64,000 nucleotides of DNA, from contig NC_073746.1 in NCBI RefSeq assembly GCF_029784135.1, positions 228,669,882 to 228,733,881 of the forward strand, given 5' to 3'. This DNA is from Toxorhynchites rutilus septentrionalis (lineage: Eukaryota; Arthropoda; Insecta; Diptera; Culicidae). The position numbers were made by a program, and so were the translations under genes. The notes beneath the pieces are model-generated. The model did not search any database. It saw nothing but the letters and a program-made list of their open reading frames with translations, and was not told the DNA's origin. Of the stretch, positions 1 through 10,604 are shown piece after piece. Each line of letters begins with the position of its first letter. Position 1 is the first letter of the stretch.

Positions 1-2056
1 AAAACAATAAAAAAGCGTTTCCCCAACACTAATGGTGTTGTCGATTACGTCTCCTATGCAATCATGGGCAGAATGACGCATTCATTTTCATAGAAACCCA
101 ATGAGAACACATCCATGCGAAAATTTTCTTCCATCTATATAAAGGGTGATTTTTGAGCAGGTTCGTGTTTCGTTTCGAAATAAAAACCCAAACAGACAAC
201 AATTGGTCCGTTTGAAGCGAGCTTTTGCCGAAAAACGCTCAGATCATGCGACCAGTCAGGATAATAATACCTTATAACATTGCTCGGCCTCATGTTGCTG
301 TACGAGCTAAAATCTCTTTAAAATGAAGCGGATGGAAAATTCTGTTTCACCATTTATTTCGATCGATGCAGAACGCTTTGTGTGGAATATACTTTACTTC
401 AGAACAGGGTCAAAGTTTGAGAACGTTTGTGACACCAGTAAATGAAGTCCGAATGAGCTAATATTTTGCATTTGGTATATTATCGTGCAAATGAACCTTT
501 CGTAGCATGTTCCGAATGAAATTCGAGATTACTATGTTTATTGACACCAAAACAACAACTTTTCGTTTCGTACTCCGAAAAAAAACTTCCAGAATGCCGA
601 TTTTTGACAAAAAAAATAATTCGAGATGACACTAGATCTCGACGCTTCATGCAATTTTAAGACATTTGGCAATAATTTTATTTTTCGAAAACCCCGATTT
701 TCCTTACTCCTTACTTGGGTCATTCTTCGATTTTCAAAAAATCAAACTTTGACCGCTTTGCGCCACCTTCCTTAAGTCCGATTGAGTTGAAATTCGGCAT
801 AGGATGTTTTTCGAGGTGGTGAACATTTTGTATAGGGCATTTTTTCTCATATATTCATTGGCACCCTAGTATACATTCATTTTATTTCTCAAATAAATGT
901 GTTTTTCATGAACAAAACAAAAACGGAACGAATTTAGTTTCACACCCAATACATTTTTTGAATTCATATAGTATCTCCAATATTTTTAGAACATGATACT
1001 AAAATACTAGCATAATTTTGCATAGAACCCATTCCGTGAGGTTGTGTACCAAAGAACCAAATTTCAAATCAAGATTTAGGAGAAAATTGGAAACGTTATC
1101 TTAATAAGCACTAGTTACAACATAAGTTCTCTGAAACGGATTTAATTTGTATACACCAACCTTTGTGAAAGGGGAGTTTAAAAAAAATTAATTATATTTA
1201 AAATATTTTAGGTGAGATATCTCTGCACTTGTTCACCAAACTTCAATGTCTATATACCATTGAATGGATAATTAAGCACTTGTTTGAACAACCGTGGTTT
1301 TATCTTGTAATTTATAAGAAACAAGCATTTGAAAAACGAATATTTTGAAGCGTTGTCACGTCATAAAAATAAAGCAATTTTTAGATTATCAGACGAACTT
1401 AACTTTGGTTTCTCTGAGCAAACAATGAGAGTAAACAACCCGCAACATTTGGTTGAGATCGGTCCACAAATAGAGTAGTATCAACTGTCTCAAGAAGTTG
1501 TTGTCACGTCACGCAAAGTATACGATCCATACAGTTTTTTTGCGTTCTCATGTATAAATCATACAAAATTAAACGATGTTATAGTAAAATTGAGAAAATT
1601 CCCTATAAGAATCATCAGTTGAAGAATATTTGATAGTTAGATTGGCTTGTTGTCAGCCAAATACTTTTGAGACATAACATCACCTAACTTGTTGCTGATT
1701 TTTTGATGAACATAATTGAATAATTTAATTAAACACAGTTCCATTTCAAAACATACAAATGAACTTTGTTCGATGATTTGTCAAGAATAGATGAAAGAAT
1801 ATTCCAGAATATAGAATAAAATCTCATTACGACTTCTGGTTGGCTAATAATAGTATTAAATTACAAAACAAAATGGAAACTCCATACGATATAAGTACTG
1901 GGTGCAAGGGTCATATTAGCGGAAGTCGAATATCGTATTCCAATGCCATTTTGGAAACGAAGATGGTCACTTCCGGTTCGTTAAAACGGCTCTAAAAGAC
2001 CGGAAATGGAATGAAATCCCAGAATACGATATGGAACAATAGTGTTAGCATAGGGG
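1..2056. other. AT-rich DNA without a recognisable gene
   Basis: No coding region, RNA gene or clear repeat boundary is visible here on either strand. Open frames are short and lack family motifs. A GTTGTCACGT-type word occurs near 1,355 and 1,500 and again near 5,815, so part of this stretch is probably decayed repeat. Confidence 0.5.
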
Positions 2057-2562
2057 GTTTTCGTAGCCTAATTGGTTGCGTGTCCGCTTCAAAGCGAACG
2101 ATCATGAGCTCATAACTCAGGGCCCCTCAACTGACCATCTTTACGTGTTATTCTAGCTACTATGTCCACGCAACAATCATCATATGACGGTTACCGCTCA
2201 CATTTTCGGTCTGCTGCATCGGTAATGGGCACTATTAATAACATAACAATGAGCCCTCATATCAACAGTCCCGCTGTGAACATTCCAACTATGAACATTC
2301 GAACAATATGAATATTCTTACTCCGAAAAAGGCGACATGTGTTGTGTTTCGATAGAATAGAATACTCTAAGGCCAAAACGGCTACTGTGTAATAGATAAA
2401 ACAAATGTTTTACCATAGATAGGAATTCTCTTACGCCTAAAAATGGTAACAGTGTAATAGACAACAAAAGTTATCTTAGGATAAAAATGTAAACGAATGA
2501 ATTCGGCTCTGTTCCAGCTGAATTGCTAAATGAGTCTGATAAAATAAACTGAATAAAAAAAA
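2057..2562 (+). repeat. tRNA-derived SINE, about 0.5 kb
   Basis: The left end has a perfect pol III A-box (TAGCCTAATTGG, 2064-2075). A decayed B-box region follows around 2105-2118. The same sequence recurs in reverse at 30.69-31.17 kb, where the B-box is better preserved (GAGTTCAAAGCTC read on that strand). The 3' end (from about 2,500) carries CGGCTC, then TGAGTC, then AAAATAAAC and an A-run, a layout shared with the 3' ends of the LINEs at 35 and 60 kb. Seen: the A-box, the second copy and the shared tail. Inferred: pol III transcription and mobilisation by LINE machinery. No target-site duplication was found. Confidence 0.7.
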
Positions 2563-3059
2563 TTGTGTTAGCACATAGTCATGGGTACATAAGAAGGGAT
2601 GAAAAAAGAAATTAAAGTTTTATAGTGAGCAGATAGGATTTGAGCGAGGGGGAGATAATGTTAGAGTGGGAAGAACGACGCGTGTAGAGTTCGACAAAAA
2701 TGCACACACAAACGTCAACTGTCAATAGTCAAAATCAACGTCAACGTCAACGTCATCTTCAACACGCAAACATAAACATGTATACATATAGTTAATCAAA
2801 AGTTTCTGATTGAAAAATCAAATGCGTTCCCCCGGCAGTGAGCGCCGCTTGGTGAGCCAGGCTTGTGCGAGCCTTTGATGGCAAGCTTCAGAGTGAACGT
2901 GTTAGATAATCACGATTTAAAAACAGGGGGTTGATTTAGGACCACCTTTTTGGAGATCAAGAACCACCCTGACTTTTTCCAAATAACGACATACCGTACA
3001 CTAAAGGTAATATGTAGCTTCAATTTATAGAGCTTGTTTTGATGAACTTACTACAAGGT
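2563..3059. other. Intervening AT-rich DNA
   Basis: No gene is seen. A short GTCAAC-like simple run lies at about 2,718-2,757, and a GC-richer patch near 2,830-2,880 has no recognisable identity. Confidence 0.45.
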
Positions 3060-3893
3060 ATTGTCATACAAATGAAACACAAATTTTCGCATTACTCGAG
3101 AATTAATCAAGCAAATGAAACTAAATTAGGCATATAGAGGTTTTAGGGTGCAATAAATGTTTCTATGGTGGTTAGACACTCCTCCCCCCTCTCTAAGGGG
3201 GGGCTGCCATATAAATGAAACACAAGTTTCTGCGTAACTCGAGAATTAATGAAGAAAATGAAACCAAATTTGGCATGTGGAGGTTTTAGGGTGCAACAAA
3301 TGTTTTTACGGCGGCCAGACACTCCACCCCCCTCTCTAAGGGGGAACTGCCATACAAATGAAAGACTAATTTCTGTATAACTCGAAAACTAATCAAGTAA
3401 ATGGAGCCAAATTTGGCATGCGAAGGTGTTAGGGGACACGAAACGTTTCTATGGTGAATAGACACTCCTCCCCTCTCTCTCCGAGGGGAGATTGGGGACT
3501 GCTATACAAATGAAGCATACATTTCTGCATGATTCAAGAACTAATTAAGCAAACGGAACCAAAATTGGCATGTGGAGGTTCTAGCGGACAAGAAATTTCT
3601 AGTGTGATTCAACACTCATCCCATCCTTCTAAGAAGGGGGGGGGGGGGGTTTATCTACCATAGAAATGAAGCACAAATTTCTTCATAACTCGAGAATTTA
3701 GGGGTTTTAGGGGTACGAAACGTTTTTATAATGAATACACTCCTCCCTCCTCTATAACGAAATACAAACATCTGCATAACTCGAGAACTAATCAAACACA
3801 ATTTGGGATGTGAGGGTTTTTGTGTATAAGAAATGTTTCTATAATGGTATGAAACCCCTCCCTCCTCTGAAATGGAGAGGGGGTCCCATAAAA
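3060..3893 (+). repeat. Tandem repeat block, ~145-bp unit, about five copies
   Basis: The phrase CATACAAATGAAACAC or a close variant recurs at about 3065, 3210, 3352, 3503 and 3659, giving spacings of 142-156 bp. Each unit also holds AACTCGAGAATTAATCAAGC, TTTGGCATGTGGAGG and a CTCCTCCCCCCTCTCTAAGGGG hairpin-like segment. A run of about 14 G residues lies near 3640-3652. The same unit occurs inverted at 50.64-50.99 kb and 52.03-52.63 kb, and as a single decayed monomer at 13.50-13.65 kb. The array ends almost exactly where the mariner begins. Confidence 0.8.
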
Positions 3894-3896
3894 ATA

Positions 3897-5180
3897 TTAG
3901 GCTGTCAAAAAAGTCCTGCGGTATTTCCGCGAGGTGTCGTTGTAAGCGCGTAGTTCTAGTTATTTTCATTGTATCGAGTCATACTATAGCTTGTTGGAAA
4001 GGTATTTTCGCGCGCTATAATATAGTCCTTGACAGTGTTTTGTTTGGTTAAGTCGTTCGTGAGTTATAGTGTCGCAAATATGGAGCAACATAAAAAGAAA
4101 ATCCGACATATTTTACAGTACTACTATGACAAAGGCAAAATGCATCTCAAGCTGCCAATAAAATTTGTGCAGTTTATGGATCCGATACAGTTTCCATTTC
4201 CACCGCACAACGATGGTTTCAACGTTTTCGTTCTGGTGTAGAGGTCGTCGAAGATGCGCCACGCTCCGGAAGGCCTGTCGTCGAAAATTGCGACAAAATC
4301 GCTGAATTAGCCGAGAAAGACCGGCATAGTAGCAGCCGTAGCATCGGCCAAGAGCTGGGGATAAGTCATCAAACCGTTATTAACCATTTGAAGAAGCTTG
4401 GATTCACAAAGAAGCTCGATGTATGGGTGCCACACACGTTGACGCAAAAAAACATCATTGACCGTATCGACGCATGTGAATCGCTGCTTAATCGCAACTA
4501 AATCGACCCGTTTCTGAAGTGGATGGTGACTGGCGATGAAAAGTGGGTCACTTACGACAACGTGAAGCGCAAACGGTCGTGGTCGAAGTCCGCTGAAGCG
4601 GCTCAGACGGTGGCCAAGCCCTCATTAACGGCCAGGAAGGTTCTACAGTATGTTTGGTGGGATTGTCAAGGAATAATCTATTATGAGCTGCTTCCCTATG
4701 ACCAAACGCTCAATTCGGACCTGTACTGCCAACAACTGGACCGCTTGAAGGTAGCACTCATGAAGAAGAGGCCATCTTTGTTAAACAGAGGCCGCATTGT
4801 CTTCCATCAGGACAACGCCAGGCCATACACTTCTTTGGTGACGCGCCAGAAGCTCCGGGAGCTCGGATTGGAGGTTCTTTTGCATCCGCTGTATAGTCCG
4901 GACCTTGCACCAAATGACTACCACCTGTTTTTGTCCATGGCGAACGAGCTAGGTAGTCAGAAGTTAGCCACAAAAGAGGCCTGTGAAAATTGGCTATCCG
5001 AGTTTTTTGCCAATAAGGAAGCGAGCTTCTATAACAGGGGTATTATGAAGTTGGCATCTCGTTGGGAACAAGTCATCGAACAAAACGGCGCATATTTGAC
5101 ATAAAACAGATGATTGTAACTAATTTTATGAACAAATGAAAATTCAAAAATAATACCGCAGGACTTTTTTGACAGCCTAA
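3897..5180 (+). mobile_element. mariner (DD34D) transposon, 1,284 bp, near complete
   Basis: Both ends carry the same inverted repeat, beginning TTAGGCTGTCAAAAAAGTCC and continuing identically to about 29 bp. A TA dinucleotide flanks each side (3895-3896 and 5181-5182), the expected Tc1/mariner target duplication. Length is typical for mariner. The TIRs are intact but the transposase has a frameshift and a stop, so this copy is non-autonomous yet potentially mobilisable in trans. It inserted at the edge of the ~145-bp satellite block. Confidence 0.93.
4080..5104 (+). pseudogene. mariner transposase, broken by one frameshift and one stop
   Basis: This is the DDE/D transposase of the mariner at 3,897-5,180, which would cut and paste the element in the nucleus. 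The ATG is at 4080. The first 20-odd codons read in one frame, then a frameshift near 4,140-4,150 moves the helix-turn-helix region (motifs AANKIC, QRWFQRFRSG, GRPVVE, WVPHTLT) to the frame used to the end. A TAA at 4499-4501 interrupts just before the catalytic core. The core is intact: first Asp in TGDEKW (about 4535), second in HQDNARP, third in YSPDLAPNDYHLF, with 34 residues between the second and third (DD34D). The C-terminus NGAYLT matches the second mariner in this window. Confidence 0.9.
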
Positions 5181-5182
5181 TA

Positions 5183-6270
5183 TTAGACACTACTGAAAAT
5201 TCGGTAGGAAGCACCGTTACTGTGATACACAAAGGGGTAGGTTGAGGGCCACCGGTCGGATTAGGACCATCTTCCCCTATAGAATAGACCTTTGAAAGGG
5301 GGAGGAGAGAACTCAGAAGAATGTGAGAAGTATTCAGGGTAATTAAAAACATAAAAATTTATATAGCTTGCTACAATACAATGAATTTCTTATTTAATAT
5401 AACTTACTGATTGTGTGGCATGAAAACGCTTTATGGAGGCTGTTCATTCGCACAGAGCGTGTTGATACGGATTTTTGCAATGTTGTTGCGAGTTTTTTGA
5501 AAAACTGAATATACAGGAATCTACGTTCATCTTTTGTTCATAAATCATGGGACAAAATTTATTTGTATGTGTTGAAACAGAACTGAAAATACAACATTAA
5601 TGTTCGAAAGCCGGAATCCGCAAAAAGACAGTTGTTTTAACGTCACAAAAGTATTGGGCTGGAAACGAGCGAATTCAACTGTAAAATATTTTCCAACTGA
5701 AAATTCATGTAGGAAATTTTCTCAATTTTGCTTTGATATCGATTACCATTCGGAAATTGTGTGACTTATGCATGAAAACAGAACAAAAAAAAATATTTCA
5801 GTGAGTCAAAACGTTGTCACGTTACGCCGGAATGGGTCATAGGCAGAATTCAAAAATTCAACAAAGCAATAAAAAACTCCGAGAGCTATGCGTGTAAATC
5901 GTGTTCCACCAGGAAAAGCAGGACCTGGTACCTTCTTACACAAAACGCACGAAATTATTTTAGTCTACGTAGTACTTGTCAATGATAGAAACAACTACCG
6001 GTAAGCTCAATGTTTTATTCTAAAGAAATAGAAAAAATGAATTTGTAGTATTACCTCATTGTTTTCTTTTCAATTTTATGGGGTTTCTTCAGTGTAATTA
6101 TCCGATATTTTTTGGATTTCCTCGAATATTTTTTTTTCATTTTCTTTACTTCTACTTTATATTATATTAATAAGTCATAGTTTTATTAACATGTAGAAAA
6201 TTCAAGCCGGTAAAAAGCTGACATAGTTCATTTTTTTGCCCCAATCTTTAATGAATAGTATCAAAGCATT
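5183..6270. other. AT-rich DNA with a repeat scrap next to mariner
   Basis: No gene is seen. About 5,195-5,310 contains ACCGGTCGGATTAGG followed by CTTCCCCTAT, which recurs at about 10,470-10,500, and an AGACCTTTGAAAGGGGG phrase related to one at 13,565. These are fragments of a dispersed repeat. The remainder is featureless. Confidence 0.45.
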
Positions 6271-6843
6271 CTACACCTGTAGCTGAAACTTACTTCCAGA
6301 TCCGAAACTGTTGTAACTCCCGAAGGCGGCCGAAGTTCCAGCACTTAGTCCGTTGAAATTATGGCCAACGCCCAGATGGTGGTGGTGATGATGTGATGAG
6401 GCCGACTGAATCTGCTGCTGCTGCTGCTGCTGTTGTTGTTGGTGGTGATGATAGTGATGATGGAGATGGTGATGATAAGGCGTTGATGATAATTGAGATT
6501 GAACGGTGGGACTAGCACTGTTGGTTCCGACTAAGGCTGGAGCCGACTCAATCACGGCAGTTGTACCGTGATTTGCACTAACACTCGAAGCACTGCTGCT
6601 ACTTGCTACTAAGCTGCCACTGCTGTTGGTGGGGTTCAAATGGGATGAAAGCGCACTGTTGGTGGGATGACCCGCGCTGCTGCTTGCGCTAACACTAGCG
6701 CTACTAGTGGTGTGGGACGGAAGCAAGTGCTGATTGTAGCTGCTTGTGTGATTGATTGCGCTGGCACTTCCACTGAAGATCTGATCACTTTCGCGACGCA
6801 TAGCGAGCATTTTCTGGGCCGACGTCGGCGGTAGCGTCCGCAA
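6271..6843 (-). CDS. Candidate host coding exon: Ser/Ala-rich protein with His and Gln tracts
   Basis: An open frame of about 190 codons encodes a low-complexity protein. It starts with a short charged stretch (KMLAMRRESDQIF), then a Ser/Ala/Thr-rich stretch, a His cluster (HHHLHHHYHHH), ten consecutive Gln, a second His run and a Gly/Ser-rich end. Such homopolymers are common in dipteran transcription and RNA-binding regulators. The first ATG is at 6808-6810, and the frame is open upstream without an ATG. A strong donor-like GTAAGT lies at 6293-6288 on the minus strand, so the exon may end at about 6294 rather than at the stop at 6271. An acceptor-like TTTTCCCTTTTTAG lies just upstream near 6,865. 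The rest of the gene is not recognisable here and no family is identified. A chance frame over CAG and CAT repeats is the alternative. Confidence 0.45.
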   Translation of the reverse strand: MRTLPPTSAQKMLAMRRESDQIFSGSASAINHTSSYNQHLLPSHTTSSASVSASSSAGHPTNSALSSHLNPTNSSGSLVASSSSASSVSANHGTTAVIESAPALVGTNSASPTVQSQLSSTPYHHHLHHHYHHHQQQQQQQQQQIQSASSHHHHHHLGVGHNFNGLSAGTSAAFGSYNSFGSGSKFQLQV

Positions 6844-7073
6844 AGCAGAAATAAACAGAACTAAAAAGGGAAAACCGACGAATGCTCATTGATCTGAACT
6901 CCATAGCACACTTTTGCACTTTGATAACCGGCTTAAAATCTTCTAAGATTATGACACTACACTGAAATAATGCACCTATTGTTGGTTTAATCTTCTCATA
7001 AGACACACAGATTTTCGGTATACATTTATTTCACATTAAGGACACTTATGTGTTTCAAACCACGTATTTCATT

Positions 7074-7241
7074 ATGATATTGGGTAAAAGGAAAAATTAT
7101 CTGTCTCACGTAGTTGCTGGATCGGGTCCAATGGCACTAATTTTTATTTTCGGATGTTTTACTGGATTTTATTTTCATCACGAGTATAATGTCGTCGAAA
7201 CAATGCGATATGCTTTCCTCGGTATACAAGGTAACGATTAA
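7074..7241 (+). CDS. Candidate 55-aa single-pass membrane small protein
   Basis: An ATG at 7074 opens a 55-codon frame ending in TAA at 7239-7241. The product has a basic N-terminus (MILGKRKNYLSHVV), one hydrophobic helix of about 18 residues (PMALIFIFGCFTGFYF) and a soluble tail of about 20 residues. This is the layout of small inner-mitochondrial or ER membrane proteins. I do not recognise the family. It lies about 230 bp from the minus-strand exon candidate, in divergent orientation. No clear poly(A) signal follows, and codon use is AT-rich like the surroundings. A chance ORF remains possible. Confidence 0.35.
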   Translation: MILGKRKNYLSHVVAGSGPMALIFIFGCFTGFYFHHEYNVVETMRYAFLGIQGND

Positions 7242-9609
7242 TCAAAAGATGCACAGTTCACTTTTTTTATGCACGTCATCTGTTGAATACTACCCATTAA
7301 TGTGGCTAGAGTCCACTTAAAAATGTAACACAAAACACTGAAAAGAGAAATAGAAAGAAACAAAATAGAAATTATTGGGGTACTATCAAATGCTAGGAAC
7401 TATTTTGTTATTATACTGAACTGATAAATGAAAACTGAATCTCTAAAGTGTTATAACAGATCAATAGGCTAACTGTAATTGAACTTAAGCTATTGAGACT
7501 TTTATCAAGAGGTTACACCGATTGGAACCTCAATAATTTGTTAAAACAATATTTTACAAGCAGTTATTCATTTTATTGAAATATATTTCAAACAATGGAT
7601 CAACGGTTAGTGTCATTCAAAGAGAAACTAAAATTTTGAATATATATAGAATGGAATGGCTTTTGGAAGTTTATTAGTATGAGTTCAATTGTTTTAAACT
7701 ATCGCTAGAAGTATATTACAACATTGGAATGTATATATGTTTTTGAAATAGTTGAGGTTTGACAAACAAACTAAATGTTGAGTGGTTGGATCCATGTTTA
7801 GGATCTCCCTAAATTCATTATCGATATTCTGAAAACCATTTGGATCCCAAATATTTGGAAGACTGTGGAAAGGGAACAATTGGCATATGGTTCCCTCCTA
7901 TGACATTAGTTTGATCAGTTATGGTCATATTGATGATCAAAGGAACCCTGAACTTGAAATGTTTGATTGCAATTAAAATGACTTGATTACAGAGTGGGAT
8001 GTAAAACCTTATCGAATTGGTCTCGAAATCAGCTACCGCATTGTGTGAAATTTTACATACCGACAAATATTTATTACTGAACATTTCGATATCAGCACCT
8101 GCATGAACATTAGCCAAACAGACATAATTTTCCTGGTCGGTCAGAATGTCAATAAAAGGGAGACAAATTAGTGAAGAAAAATCATACCATACTTCTGTGG
8201 GCTTATAGCATACAAATATATGTAGATACAGAAAGACGATAAACGTTGTAAAGACCTTCGATGTGAGTAGAGCAGAATAGGGCTCTCAAATATGAAAAAC
8301 ACAAAAAAAATATTTTTGGATATAAATAAACTTGAAAATGAAATTGAAAAGCTGGTTAAAACTGTGGAAGACGAAAAGCACTTAAAACTGTGGAAGACGA
8401 AAAGCACTGGAGATTTTCGACCCTTGGCTGTTCAGATGGTTTGATTGGAAAAAGGCAATATCCGGAAAAAAAACTGGAAGATTGGCAACTCTGCCTAACA
8501 CAGACGCAAAATCAGGGAGCCTGAGGAAATCGTCATTGCAGATACATGCAATGTGCGGGTATTTTTGTACTCGCTTGCATTTTTGCAGCTCGGAATGTGC
8601 TTACCGAATACGGTCATAAAAATGAGGAGCTTGGTGAAACCGTCAATGCAAATGAGGAGTTTAGAAAGAAAGAGGTGTAAGTGACTTGATTGATTTCTCT
8701 TCATCAACTTTTTCTTCAGTTCATAACTCAACTGCAAAAACGTTCCAATTTGAGTTTGCTATAGAATCCGATAGATGAGTTTCTGACGTATCTTCCACAT
8801 TGTCAAATACAGCTGGGAATGTGTTTACAGCTAAGTTATGACCAAAAGAGAGAATCGAAAAAAAACTGCTTTTCTCGCAAGGCATGAGTGAAGTTTAGAT
8901 TCAGTAGTCCAGAAAGGTCCTCAATAATAGAGACGAATGAACTGATAAAGCACCGTACCCGAGAATAACAACACCGCCGATCCAAGCAAACGTAAAAATT
9001 TCGATGTCATATGGACCCTTGTCAGGGCTACCAAATACTTGTACTGATAAGTACTTAATTCTTAAATTTCTATAATGTTCGTTCTCGTTGGCGTTAATTC
9101 ATTATCCTGCGTAAACAATGCGGTAGTGTCTTGGTCGTCACCCTTCTGGATAAAAATTCACACATGTTTTTGATATATTGAAAAAAAAATGAATTGTCCC
9201 GGTTGTCTCTATAGTTTTCTCATGGTATTGAAACGCTGGTGCGTATTGAAATACATTGAATTCGGAACATCGTACCGTGGAGTTGTTGAGATGAATACAT
9301 TGTTCGTTCATTTTCAGAAGCTTCTCTCGGTTGCATAGATATATCTGTTACAGGTTCGTGATGAAATATAGGGGAATGTGGCCCTGACCAGACCCTCTAA
9401 ATTGCAACGGGCACATACAATTCACACAAAATTATCGTTTTTTGACAACCTCTACATTGAAATGAGTACAACTCTCAAACTATGTTGTATACTGGCCGAC
9501 GTGGTTCATGAGCCGAAAAAGGGAAGAACAGAGGCCAAATCGGAAGTTCGACCCCTTCAAAAATGATGATCCTAAACCTGAATTCCTAAATCCTAAATTC
9601 AACTTTACT
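7242..9609. other. AT-rich DNA without a recognisable gene
   Basis: Nothing with family motifs is seen on either strand. A direct 26-bp duplication containing AAACTGTGGAAGACGAAAAG lies at about 8,357-8,408. Two related phrases around AATGAGGAG occur near 8,620 and 8,650. The rest is low-complexity AT-rich sequence. Confidence 0.45.
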
Positions 9610-9614
9610 ATTAA

Positions 9615-9875
9615 ACATAATTGCCTTCGAGGGCGATACAGCGATTATAGCGGTCTTGCAACTTTTCGATACCATTTTTATAGTACTCTTTCGGTTTTTA
9701 CAAAATAGGACTCAGTTTCGGTAATCATTTCATCGTCGGTCTTAAATTTCTTGCCAGCGAGCATTCTCTTCAGGTCTGCGAACAGAAAATAGTCGCTGGG
9801 GGCCAGATCTGGCGAATACGTTTGATGCGGAAGCAATTCGAAGCCCAATTCATGTAATTTTGCCATCGTTTTCAT
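9615..9875 (-). pseudogene. mariner transposase C-terminal relic
   Basis: The minus strand encodes the tail of a DD34D transposase: LHELGFELLPHQTYSPDLAPSDYFLFADLKRML contains the third catalytic Asp motif. After a frame change, KLQDRYNRC IALEGNYV ends the protein as in the irritans/mellifera-type mariners. The N-terminal two thirds and both terminal inverted repeats are missing. It belongs to a different mariner lineage from the two larger copies in this window, whose C-termini end NGAYLT. It is too decayed to have a role. Confidence 0.75.
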
Positions 9876-9942
9876 TGATTTGTGATTTTTCCATTTTTTT
9901 CACAATAACAAAAGTTGCTTCACACACACGTATTCATTGGAA

Positions 9943-10090
9943 TATTTTTTTTTCTGTATTATAGTGATTTTCAACACTTTTGGCTGGTTCGTCATTTTTG
10001 CTTCCATTTTTGGAAGAATATGTGAGAATTGAACTCGTGATCTTGAGTGTGAGAGGTATGGATGTTACCACTACGCCAGATCGCCTCCTC
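9943..10090 (-). mobile_element. Short tRNA-derived SINE, 148 bp, with target-site duplication
   Basis: Read on the minus strand, it begins GGAGGCGATC, followed by a perfect pol III A-box (TGGCGTAGTGG) and, after normal spacing, a B-box (GAGTTCAATTCTC). The 7-nt ends do not pair as an acceptor stem and no CCA-compatible 3' end follows, so it is not a functional tRNA. It continues about 70 bp through AAGTGTTGAAAATCACTATA to a run of nine A residues. An 8-bp direct repeat, CATTGGAA, lies immediately outside both ends (9935-9942 and 10091-10098), as expected for target-primed insertion. Confidence 0.82.
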
Positions 10091-10099
10091 CATTGGAAG

Positions 10100-10604
10100 A
10101 TGATGCTTTGTGATAGTCAAGTAGATTTTTGCAAGTGGCGCCATCTAGACGTCAACCTTATGAACCTTTCAACCGAATTGTTAGCTTGTTTTGATGAGCA
10201 GACCATAAGCAATCGAAATTGCCTAGTTTTGTAATTTTTGGACATCTACAAGAACATTTAACTCATTTTCCGTACAGGTCGAAAATCTATATTTTCCTTT
10301 TTTGAAAACATTGGAGACACGAAACGGCGCCAAAATACTAGAATGAAGGGAACAGGAAAAAGGTCACCATACAACCGAATTGTCAGTGTATTGACATCTT
10401 TAATTTGGCACCACTAAAAATCGGTAGGCGGCGCCATTCCAGAGATACAAGAGGTGGTCGGTTCAGGGCCACCGGTCGGATTAGGGCAACCTTCCCCTAC
10501 TCTAAATTGGAGCGATGAGACACGAAATACTTCGCTGGTATGTTTCGTTATAAACGAATTCATTCCATTGGGCTGCCCGAAAAGTTATTGCCTATTTTTT
10601 CATT
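10100..10604. other. Intervening DNA with a dispersed-repeat scrap
   Basis: No gene is seen. About 10,430-10,500 shares GGCCACCGGTCGGATTAGG with the sequence right of the mariner at 5.2 kb. At 10,573 the phrase GGGCTGCCCGAAAAGTTATT resembles a Tc1/mariner-type terminal repeat, but no matching opposite end was found. Confidence 0.4.

Noticed and set aside
2057..2130. A functional tRNA gene at the left end of the 0.5-kb SINE
   Set aside because: The B-box is degraded, no cloverleaf forms, and the segment is part of a repeated ~0.5-kb unit.
3060..3893. Regularly spaced repeats as a possible CRISPR array
   Set aside because: Units are contiguous ~145-bp satellite monomers without unique spacers, in a eukaryotic transposon-rich context.
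10022..10090. A functional tRNA gene on the minus strand
   Set aside because: A and B boxes are good, but the acceptor ends do not pair and the sequence continues into a SINE body with an A-tail and target duplication.
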